A DNA stretch of 8,224 bases, taken from positions 1-8,224 of the forward strand of contig JAEWYV010000094.1 in the NCBI GenBank assembly GCA_023458615.1. The letters are read 5' to 3'. This stretch comes from Bacillota bacterium. Its GTDB lineage: Bacteria > Bacillota > Clostridia > Christensenellales > CAG-138. This document shows positions 1 to 6,117 of the stretch, in pieces. The notes beneath the pieces are model-generated. The model did not search any database. It worked only from the letters and a program-made list of their open reading frames with translations, and had not been told where the DNA came from. A program made the position numbers and the translations under genes. Numbering within the stretch: position 1 is the first letter of the stretch; each line of letters starts with the position of its first letter.

Positions 1-3
1 AAC

Positions 4-228
4 ATGTTTTTTGAAAAAGTTCGAGATATTATTGCAAAGCAGTTGGATATCGATGCAGGAACCATTACCATGACCAGCCGACTCATCGACGACCTGAAGG
101 CAGATTCGCTGGATATCGTTGAGCTCATCATGGACCTTGAGCAGGAATTCAACATTGAAATTCCGGACGAGGAACTCCCCAAGGTGCAGACCGTAGCGGA
201 CATCGTCGGCTATCTGGATAAGAAATAA
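4..228 (+). CDS. acpP: Acyl carrier protein
   Basis: Small acidic carrier protein of type II fatty-acid synthesis in the cytosol. It holds growing acyl chains as thioesters on a 4'-phosphopantetheine arm. The 74-residue length is typical. The attachment motif is Asp34-Ser35-Leu36 at the start of helix II, with Ser35 as the modified residue, followed by an acidic helix (IVELIMDLEQEF) that docks partner enzymes. The N-terminus MFFEKVRDIIAKQL aligns with the normal ACP start, so the ATG at 4 is the likely start. Its ribosome binding site lies outside the window. In Bacillota this gene usually follows plsX-fabD-fabG, so it probably ends a fatty-acid gene group to the left. A strong terminator follows 22 bases after the stop and partly separates it from rnc-smc. 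Identification is firm from sequence and context. Confidence 0.97.
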   Translation: MFFEKVRDIIAKQLDIDAGTITMTSRLIDDLKADSLDIVELIMDLEQEFNIEIPDEELPKVQTVADIVGYLDKK

Positions 229-249
229 CCTGACAACCAACATCGATTT

Positions 250-288
250 ACCCGCATCCGAAGGTTGAGAGAGGGTGCGGGTTTTTTT
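250..288 (+). terminator. Rho-independent terminator after acpP
   Basis: The left arm ACCCGCATCC (250-259) pairs with GGGTGCGGGT (273-282). This gives a 10-bp GC-rich stem with one G-T wobble and a 13-base loop, followed by seven T residues (282-288). It is a textbook intrinsic terminator. Its position means most transcripts from the fatty-acid side should end here. Genes rnc and smc then need either readthrough or their own promoter. Confidence 0.92.
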
Positions 289-296
289 GTAAATCG

Positions 297-315
297 TGCG
301 GGGTAATACCGCGCG
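297..315 (+). repeat. Imperfect hairpin just after the acpP terminator
   Basis: TGCG-G-GGT (297-304) can pair with ACC-G-CGCG (308-315) around a 3-base AAT loop. One G/G mismatch and one terminal wobble interrupt the stem. T-rich sequence follows (TTTCTCC, then TTTTT at 325-329). It could back up the terminator at 250-288 or shape the 5' leader of rnc, or it could be chance in a short GC-rich patch. Confidence 0.3.
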
Positions 316-381
316 TTTCTCCTGTTTTTCTACGAAAAAGAACTATTTCATCCGATAATTTTTAATCAAAAGGATAATTGA

Positions 382-1101
382 ATGCCGGACATGCAACAAG
401 CGCTTTCCACGCTCGAAGAAACATTGCAGTATTCGTTTGCCGACCGTTCCCTTTTGGAAACGGCGCTGACGCATACCTCATTTGTCAAGGGCGACGGAAA
501 GCGCCAAACGCACAATGAACGCCTTGAATTTTTAGGCGATGCGGTGCTGGAGCTCTGCGTGAGTGAGCACCTGTATTGCACACACCCGGAGCTGCAGGAG
601 GGCGCGATGACGCGTCACCGCGCGCGGCTCGTCTGCGAACAGGCACTCTATAGCGCAGCCCTTGCGCTCCGGATTCCCGCAAGCCTGCGCCTGGGTAATG
701 GCGAAGAGCTCACCGGTGGAAGAAAGAAACCCTCTATCGTGTCCGATGCGATGGAGGCGGTCATCGGGGCGATCTATCTAGACGGTGGAATTGAAGTCGC
801 GCGGGAGTTCATCATGAACCGCGTGATTCGCCTGCTGGAAGAGGCGCGCGTAGACGAGACGGACAAGGACTATAAAACCCGGTTGCAGGAGTATGTGCAA
901 AAAGGGCACATCGGCACGCTGGAATATGAGTGCCTCGGGGAATCCGGGCCGGAACATCAGAAACAATTCACCATCTGCGTCCGCCTCTCCGGCGAACCCG
1001 TCGGCGAGGGCACGGGGCTCAATAAACAGAGCGCAGGGCAGGAGGCGGCAAAGGCCGCATTGATTCGGTTTGGCGTTTTGGAGGGCGAAGTATGCGACTG
1101 A
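382..1101 (+). CDS. rnc: Ribonuclease III
   Basis: Mg-dependent endonuclease that cuts double-stranded RNA. It processes the 30S rRNA precursor and scRNA/SRP RNA precursors in Bacillota, and acts as a homodimer in the cytosol. The 239-residue length is normal. The family signature NERLEFLGDAVLEL starts at Asn45, and the acidic active-site residues Glu49, Asp53, Asp122 and Glu125 (in SDAMEAVIGAIYLDGG) are all present. A linker at about 155-162 leads to a C-terminal double-stranded RNA-binding domain (about 163-232) with the expected KQSAGQEAAKAAL ending. The ATG at 382 is preceded by AGGA at 371-374, 7 bases away, and gives a normal N-terminus. The last 10 bases overlap smc, so the two are probably translationally coupled. 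No clear promoter is visible between the acpP terminator and this gene. Confidence 0.97.
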   Translation: MPDMQQALSTLEETLQYSFADRSLLETALTHTSFVKGDGKRQTHNERLEFLGDAVLELCVSEHLYCTHPELQEGAMTRHRARLVCEQALYSAALALRIPASLRLGNGEELTGGRKKPSIVSDAMEAVIGAIYLDGGIEVAREFIMNRVIRLLEEARVDETDKDYKTRLQEYVQKGHIGTLEYECLGESGPEHQKQFTICVRLSGEPVGEGTGLNKQSAGQEAAKAALIRFGVLEGEVCD

Positions 1102-4100
1102 CAAAACTGGAACTGAACGGCTTTAAATCCTTTGCCAGAAAGACCGAGATTCGTTTTGGGCAGGGCGTTACCGCCATCATCGGACCTAACGGCAGCGGGA
1201 AAAGCAATATCTCCGACGCGGTGCGCTGGGTTCTCGGCGAGCAGAGTGCAAAGGCGCTCCGTGGCGCGAAGATGGAGGATGTCATCTTCAACGGCACGCA
1301 GCAAAGAAAAGCGCTCGCCTATAGCGAGGTGACTCTGGAATTTGACAATAGCGACGGCCTGCTCAAGGTGCCTTTTTCGGAGGTTGCCATCACGCGGCGC
1401 GTCTACCGCTCCGGTGAGAGCGAATATTGCATCAACCGCAACAACTGCCGCCTCAAGGATATCTCCGACCTCTTCTGCGACACGGGCATCGGCAAGGATG
1501 GCTATTCCATCATCAGCCAAGGCAAGGTGGAGGAGATTCTCTCCAACAAGAGTGGGGATCGCAGAGCAGCCTTTGAAGAGGCTGCGGGCGTCATGCGCTA
1601 TCGCGTGCGCAAGGAAGAGGCCGAGCGAAAGCTCAATAATACCGAAAAAAACCTCGAGCGCATCGAGGATATCTTAAAGGAGCTGGGCGATCGCCTCGCT
1701 CCATTGGAGGAGCAGAGCGCGTCCGCACGCGCCTATCTGCGCCTTCGGGATGAACTAAAGGATCTAGAGGTCAACCTGTTCCTCTATCAGTACGACCGCG
1801 TACACGAGCGCCTGGAGCAGATCACCGAAGCGATGCGCCAGATGACCGAAGAGCGTGATCTCGCTGAGACGGGGGAAACCGCCTTGCTTTCCACCTGTGC
1901 CGCGCTGGAAGAACAGCTTCGCGCGCTGGAAGGTTCCCTCAACGCGCAGCAGAACAAGCTTATGGGGCTGGTCTCCGAGGCGGAGACGCGCGTTGGCGCG
2001 AGCCGAGTGCTCGCCGAGCGTCGCGAGAACGCCCTCTCACAGCAGAAGCGCATTGCGCAGGAGCGCGAGGCGAGCAAGGCCCGCATCGACGAACTAGGCG
2101 CGGTGATTGCAGGCATGCAGGCGGACGAATCCGGCCAGGCAGCCCTGAACCTGCTCGAAAAAGAGATGGAAGCGGCCGAATCAAAACTCGGCGCACTCGA
2201 TGCGGAGATCACCCAGCGCGAGGAAGCTCTCGATGCCATGAAAAATAGCATCATCGAAGCGATGAACCGCATGTCGGACTTTAAGTCCAGCGCGGCGCGC
2301 TTTGACACCATGAAAACCTCCATTGGAGAGCGTCTCGCCGCTATCGAGACGGAGGCCAACCGCCGTGCGGAGGAGACTGCGCGTCTGCGCGAGGAGCTCG
2401 AGAGTGCCAAGGAACAGCACGCGGTAGAGGCCGAGCGCCTGGAGCAGACAAAGCGGGACTTTGAATCCTCCATTGAAAACCGCAGAAAGACGCTGGATGC
2501 ATTCACCGCATTGCGCGAGGAAATCCAGCGAGATGAACAGGGGATTACCTCCATTCAATCGCGCCTGCGTGTACTGGACGAGATGCAGCGCTCCCGCGAG
2601 GGATATTACGCAAGCGTCAAGAACATCCTAAAGGATGCGCCGAACGACGCAAAGCTCTCCCGCGCCATCGTTGGCGTCGTGGCGGAGCTCATCCGCGTAC
2701 CAAAGGAATATGAAATTGCCGTCACGATGGCACTGGGCAGCACGTTGCAAAACATCGTCACCCCGACCGCCGAGGACGCAAAATACGTTATCGAATATCT
2801 TCGCGCCAAGGATTACGGTAGAGCAACGCTACTGCCGATGGCGCTACTCAACCCCACGCGCATCACGCGCGAGGAGCGGGCGAACCTCAATTTACCCGGC
2901 TGCATCGGCGTGGCAAATGAGCTGGTGGACTGCGACGACAATGTTCGCAACGTCATGGACTACTTGCTCTGCCGCACGATCATCGTGAAGGATCTCAACG
3001 CGGGCATCGCGCTAAAAAACCGCACACGCGGCGCGTTTCATATTGCGACGCTGGAAGGCGACATCATCAGCACCGGCGGTTCTATGAGCGGCGGCAGCTT
3101 GCAGAAGAACAGCTTCAATCTATTGAGCCGTGAACGGGAACTGCAGGAACTGCGCGAAAAACTCAAAAAGGCAGATGCCGCGCTGGAGGAGAAGAAACAG
3201 AAGCTTCGTCAGGGCGAGCAGGATGTGTTGCGCTGCGACATTCAGGTAGATTCCTTCCGCGATGCGGTGCACGCCTGCGAAATCGCGGCGGCAAAGCAAG
3301 CCGAGCAACTGGATATGATCCGCCGCGATGTGGAGAACAGCGAGCTCAACGAACAGATGCTCGCCGACGAGCGCACACAGTTGAGCGAGAATCTCAGCGA
3401 GGTTGAGCGCGAGCGAACGAGTGCGGACGAGCAGCAGTCCGATATTGAGCAGGGTAACGCTGCGACGAGAGAGGATGTCTCCCGCGCGCAAGGCGAACTC
3501 TATGAGTTGCGCAAACAGCGCGAATCGTTCGCCGGGGAACTCACGGATCAAAAGGTTCGCCGCATGGCGCTCTCCAAAGAACGGGATGCGGTGTTTGCCG
3601 AGCAGCGCCGACTTGTCTCGGAACATCGCGACCTGACCATGCGGCTGGCTGCACTGGAGCAGGAGGCGCAGGAGAACGAAAACGCGCTCTCAGCGATCGA
3701 TCTTGAGTTGTCCGGCATGCATGCGCAGATTGAGAGCGACAGCCAGCTCACGGCCGCAGAGAAAGAAGCGCAGCGAAAGCTGGAGGAAGAGCGCCAGACG
3801 CTCTCTGCCTCGCTCTATGAGCAGCGCGCGCGCCGCGAAGAACTGCTCGCCTCCACGCGGGATCTCTCGGAGCGCATGCATAAACAGGAGATGACGCAGA
3901 GCCGTCTGGAGATGGAGCTCGGCGCCATGCAGGATCATATTTGGAATGAATATGACCTCACCTATGAGAACGCCGCCGTGCTCAAGCGCGAGATCGCCGT
4001 TGGCGCAAGCAATGCGCGGGTCAACGAGATCAAACAAGAGATCAAGGGCCTGGGCGATATCAACCTGGGCTCGATTGAGGAATATAAGAGCGTATTTGAG

Positions 4101-4679
4101 CGCCACAGCGAGCTCAATATCCAGTGTGAAGACCTGCACAAGGCCAAACATGATCTGGAAACATTGATTGTTGAACTCACCGGCACGATGGAAACCGTGT
4201 TTATGCGCCAGTTTGCGTTGATTCAGGAGAACTTCTCCAGCACGTTTGCCGAACTCTTCGGCGGCGGACAGGCGGAGCTCCGGCTTGCGGATAAAAACGA
4301 TGTTCTTGGCTGTGATATCGATATCATTGCGCAGCCACCGGGGAAGAAGCTGCAACTCTTGACGCTGCTTTCCGGCGGAGAACGCACGTTGACCGCCATC
4401 GCGCTGTTGTTTGCAATGCTCAAACTCAAGCCGCCTGCATTCTGCATGCTGGACGAGATTGAGTCCGCACTGGACGAGGCGAACGTCAGCCGCTTTGCGG
4501 ACTACGTCAAGCGCTATTCGGATGGCACGCAGTTCATCCTGATCACGCACCGCAAGGGCAGCATGGAGGTTTGCGACACGCTCTATGGCGTCTCCATGGA
4601 AGAAAAGGGCGTAAGCAAGGTGGTCTCCGCGCGCTTTGGCGAAAACGGCATCACCACCGCGCCGGAGCAGGCGAGCTAG
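1092..4679 (+). CDS. smc: Chromosome segregation and condensation ATPase SMC
   Basis: Structural maintenance of chromosomes protein. It dimerises, binds ScpA and ScpB (not in this window), and organises and segregates the chromosome by ATP-driven DNA loop extrusion. At 1195 residues it matches the usual size of about 1,190. Walker A is GPNGSGKS at 31-38, with the head arginine at Arg57 and the Q-loop glutamine at Gln143 (GYSIISQGKVEEIL). A coiled coil spans about 165-515. The hinge covers about 520-670 and ends in the glycine-rich GGSMSGGS (662-669). A second coil runs to about 985. The C-terminal head has INLGSIEEY (from 990), signature LSGGE (1093-1097), Walker B with Asp1121 and catalytic Glu1122, D-loop SALDEAN (1125-1131) and switch His1153. 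The start is supported by GGAGG at 1080-1084 inside rnc. It looks intact and functional. Confidence 0.98.
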   Translation: MRLTKLELNGFKSFARKTEIRFGQGVTAIIGPNGSGKSNISDAVRWVLGEQSAKALRGAKMEDVIFNGTQQRKALAYSEVTLEFDNSDGLLKVPFSEVAITRRVYRSGESEYCINRNNCRLKDISDLFCDTGIGKDGYSIISQGKVEEILSNKSGDRRAAFEEAAGVMRYRVRKEEAERKLNNTEKNLERIEDILKELGDRLAPLEEQSASARAYLRLRDELKDLEVNLFLYQYDRVHERLEQITEAMRQMTEERDLAETGETALLSTCAALEEQLRALEGSLNAQQNKLMGLVSEAETRVGASRVLAERRENALSQQKRIAQEREASKARIDELGAVIAGMQADESGQAALNLLEKEMEAAESKLGALDAEITQREEALDAMKNSIIEAMNRMSDFKSSAARFDTMKTSIGERLAAIETEANRRAEETARLREELESAKEQHAVEAERLEQTKRDFESSIENRRKTLDAFTALREEIQRDEQGITSIQSRLRVLDEMQRSREGYYASVKNILKDAPNDAKLSRAIVGVVAELIRVPKEYEIAVTMALGSTLQNIVTPTAEDAKYVIEYLRAKDYGRATLLPMALLNPTRITREERANLNLPGCIGVANELVDCDDNVRNVMDYLLCRTIIVKDLNAGIALKNRTRGAFHIATLEGDIISTGGSMSGGSLQKNSFNLLSRERELQELREKLKKADAALEEKKQKLRQGEQDVLRCDIQVDSFRDAVHACEIAAAKQAEQLDMIRRDVENSELNEQMLADERTQLSENLSEVERERTSADEQQSDIEQGNAATREDVSRAQGELYELRKQRESFAGELTDQKVRRMALSKERDAVFAEQRRLVSEHRDLTMRLAALEQEAQENENALSAIDLELSGMHAQIESDSQLTAAEKEAQRKLEEERQTLSASLYEQRARREELLASTRDLSERMHKQEMTQSRLEMELGAMQDHIWNEYDLTYENAAVLKREIAVGASNARVNEIKQEIKGLGDINLGSIEEYKSVFERHSELNIQCEDLHKAKHDLETLIVELTGTMETVFMRQFALIQENFSSTFAELFGGGQAELRLADKNDVLGCDIDIIAQPPGKKLQLLTLLSGGERTLTAIALLFAMLKLKPPAFCMLDEIESALDEANVSRFADYVKRYSDGTQFILITHRKGSMEVCDTLYGVSMEEKGVSKVVSARFGENGITTAPEQAS

Positions 4680-4684
4680 CAAAA

Positions 4685-4716
4685 TAGTAGAATGGGATAA
4701 GGTCTACTAGCTTATC
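4685..4716 (+). repeat. Two interleaved inverted repeats between smc and ftsY
   Basis: TAGTAGA (4685-4691) is complementary to TCTACTA (4703-4709). GATAAG (4696-4701) is complementary to CTTATC (4711-4716). Each left arm lies in or before the loop of the other stem, so the two RNA hairpins exclude each other. Both are AT-rich and no T-run follows, so this is not a standard terminator. It lies just after the smc stop in an 86-base gap that otherwise holds only the ftsY ribosome binding site (AGGA, 4756-4759). Confidence 0.35.
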
Positions 4717-4765
4717 TGCAATAGACGGAAAAATGGCAGCAATCGAACCAACGATAGGATAACGA

Positions 4766-5683
4766 ATGGAAAAGAAATCGATTTTTAATAAATGGAAAAC
4801 CGGCTTAGGTAAAACCCGCACGGGACTGCTTGCGCGGCTGTTTGCCTCCAAGGATGGCATCAACGAGGATTTTTATGAGGAGCTGGAGGAGGCGCTGATC
4901 CTTGCAGACGCGGGCGCGGCGACCACCGAGCGGTTACTGGATGACCTACAAGCCGCAATCAAAGAGAAGAAGATTAGTGACCGTGCGGGCGCAAAGAAAG
5001 AGCTAGCCGCACTGATTGCCAGCGCTGTGACCACGACGAAGCCTTTCTCGCCGGATGCTGGCGCGGCGGTGGTGCTCATCGTGGGTGTCAACGGCGTCGG
5101 CAAGACCACCAGCGTTGGCAAACTCGCCAATAGCTATCGCGAGCAGGGTAAAAAGGTAATGCTTGCCGCAGCGGATACCTTCCGCGCAGCGGCGGCGGAA
5201 CAGCTCGGCGAGTGGGCAAAGCGCGCGGATGTTCCCATGGTGAAGCATGGCGAAGGCGCGGACCCCGCGGCGGTGGTGTTTGACGCAATCGCAAGCTATA
5301 AGGCGAAGGGATGCAACCTGCTGCTCTGCGATACGGCAGGGCGCCTGCACAATAAGACCAATTTGATGAATGAGCTCGGCAAGATTCGCCGCGTCATCAC
5401 ACGCGAGTTGCCGGATATCCCCTGTGAAACCCTGCTGGTGCTGGACGCGGTAACAGGGCAGAACGCTGTGATGCAGGCAAAGGCGTTTGCCGAGGTGTGC
5501 CAGCTGGACGGCGTGATTCTAACCAAGCTTGACGGAACGGCAAAGGGCGGCGTGGTAATCTCCATCTGCGAGTCGCTGCATGTTCCCGTCCGTTTTGTCG
5601 GCGTTGGCGAGGGGATTGACGACCTGCAGGCCTTCGACGCGCAGCTGTTTGCAGAGGCATTGCTGGCTAACGACGCGGATTAA
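4766..5683 (+). CDS. ftsY: Signal recognition particle receptor FtsY
   Basis: GTPase receptor at the inner face of the cytoplasmic membrane. It pairs with Ffh in the SRP and hands ribosome-nascent chain complexes to the Sec translocon. At 305 residues it is a compact NG-type FtsY, with only a short basic N-terminal helix (FNKWKTGLGKTRTGLLARL) in place of the long acidic A domain of E. coli. The N domain spans about 1-95 and the GTPase domain about 100-303. The P-loop is GVNGVGKT (107-114), followed by DTFRA (137-141), DTAGR (189-193), TKLDG (253-257) and GVGE (279-282). AGGA at 4756-4759, 6 bases before the ATG, supports the start. Together with the downstream ylxM and ffh it forms a protein-targeting gene group. 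ffh is recognisably related because both carry the same SRP GTPase fold. Confidence 0.97.
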   Translation: MEKKSIFNKWKTGLGKTRTGLLARLFASKDGINEDFYEELEEALILADAGAATTERLLDDLQAAIKEKKISDRAGAKKELAALIASAVTTTKPFSPDAGAAVVLIVGVNGVGKTTSVGKLANSYREQGKKVMLAAADTFRAAAAEQLGEWAKRADVPMVKHGEGADPAAVVFDAIASYKAKGCNLLLCDTAGRLHNKTNLMNELGKIRRVITRELPDIPCETLLVLDAVTGQNAVMQAKAFAEVCQLDGVILTKLDGTAKGGVVISICESLHVPVRFVGVGEGIDDLQAFDAQLFAEALLANDAD

Positions 5684-5701
5684 CCGAAAACATCCGGTTT
5701 T
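5682..5701 (+). terminator. Possible weak terminator at the ftsY stop
   Basis: AACCG (5682-5686, inside the TAA stop region) pairs with CGGTT (5695-5699) over an 8-base loop, and a short T-run continues to 5702. An alternative AAAAC/GTTTT pairing (5687-5691/5697-5701) also exists. The stem is only 5 bp, so termination would be partial at best. Its place directly before a strong new promoter makes it plausible as an insulator. Confidence 0.3.
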
Positions 5702-5714
5702 TGAAGAATATAAC

Positions 5715-5742
5715 TTGACTTTTTCGCCTGTCACCGTATAAT
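5715..5742 (+). promoter_or_regulatory. Sigma-A type promoter for ylxM-ffh
   Basis: TTGACT (5715-5720) matches five of six bases of the -35 consensus. TATAAT (5737-5742) is a perfect -10 box, and the spacer is 16 bp. Predicted transcription starts at about G5749 or G5750, giving a leader of about 32 bases before the ylxM ATG. This is the only near-consensus promoter seen in the window. It would let ylxM-ffh, and perhaps rpsP onward, be expressed independently of smc-ftsY. Confidence 0.85.
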
Positions 5743-5752
5743 AGGTACGGTG
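5732..5752 (+). promoter_or_regulatory. Inverted repeat spanning the -10 box (possible operator)
   Basis: CACCGTA (5732-5738) and TACGGTG (5746-5752) form a perfect 7-bp inverted repeat separated by 7 bases, and the dyad is centred on the last base of the -10 box. Only the right arm would be transcribed from this promoter, so an RNA hairpin is unlikely in that transcript. A protein binding site that blocks RNA polymerase is the simplest reading. No known regulator consensus was recognised. Confidence 0.5.
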
Positions 5753-5772
5753 TAAAGCAATATTGCTTTACA
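5751..5772 (+). promoter_or_regulatory. Perfect 22-base palindrome at the start of the ylxM transcript
   Basis: TGTAAAGCAAT (5751-5761) is followed at once by its exact reverse complement ATTGCTTTACA (5762-5772). It begins one or two bases after the predicted transcription start and ends at the first base of the ylxM Shine-Dalgarno (AGGTG, 5772-5776). As DNA it could be an operator. As RNA it folds into a 9-bp hairpin with an AUAU loop at the very 5' end, which could protect the message or affect ribosome access. Confidence 0.6.
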
Positions 5773-5781
5773 GGTGATAAC

Positions 5782-6117
5782 ATGGATCGATTGATAGAAC
5801 TTGGACAATTGCTGGATTGGTACGGCGCTTTTTTAACCGAGCGCCAGCGTTCGCTTGTGCGGCAATACACCAATGAGGACTGCTCGTTAACGGAAATTGC
5901 CGAGCGCGAGGGAATCTCACGGCAGGCGGTGCGGGACGCGATTCACAAAGCCGAAGCGGAACTCAAAGACATGGAAGAAAAGCTCGGGCTGATTGCGACC
6001 AACCAAAGCATGCGCGCCCTACTGATAGAACTGAACAGAACACAGCTTACATTACAGCAAAAGAACCTGATAAACCAATTGACCGAATTGGTTTCGGAGG
6101 AAGACGATGGCGTTTGA
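5782..6117 (+). CDS. ylxM: YlxM family helix-turn-helix protein, SRP-associated
   Basis: Small UPF0122-family protein usually encoded next to ffh in Bacillota. In streptococci it has been reported to interact with SRP components and influence SRP GTPase activity. Its exact role is not settled. The 111 residues are typical. A helix-turn-helix resembling sigma-70 region 4 lies at about 34-60 (LTEIAEREGISRQAVRDAIHKAEAEL), with the recognition helix near 46-58. A polar helical tail follows (ELNRTQLTLQQKNLINQLTELVSEEDD). The ATG at 5782 follows AGGTG at 5772-5776. The gene has its own strong promoter and two dyads directly upstream. Its last 11 bases overlap ffh, so production of the two is likely coupled. 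DNA binding by this protein is inferred from the fold only. Confidence 0.93.
   Translation: MDRLIELGQLLDWYGAFLTERQRSLVRQYTNEDCSLTEIAEREGISRQAVRDAIHKAEAELKDMEEKLGLIATNQSMRALLIELNRTQLTLQQKNLINQLTELVSEEDDGV
6072..6094 (+). promoter_or_regulatory. Hairpin immediately upstream of the ffh ribosome binding site
   Basis: AAACCAATT (6072-6080) and AATTGGTTT (6086-6094) are perfect complements with a 5-base GACCG loop. The stem ends one base before the ffh Shine-Dalgarno GGAGG (6096-6100). The element lies within the last codons of ylxM, so ribosomes translating ylxM would melt it. This layout suggests translational coupling of ffh to ylxM. The stem has only two GC pairs, so its strength is uncertain. 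Confidence 0.45.

Noticed and set aside
3690..4682. A 330-codon open frame on the - strand opposite the end of smc, plus other long - strand frames (957-1520, 1787-2554, 3120-3626, 6125-6964).
   Set aside because: They lie fully opposite strongly identified genes, look like translations of the complement of biased GC-rich codons, and contain no recognised domains. They are best explained as shadows.
4685..4716. H-type pseudoknot built from both stems after smc.
   Set aside because: The loop that would cross the 7-bp stem is a single base (4710), too short for normal geometry. Alternative hairpins fit better.
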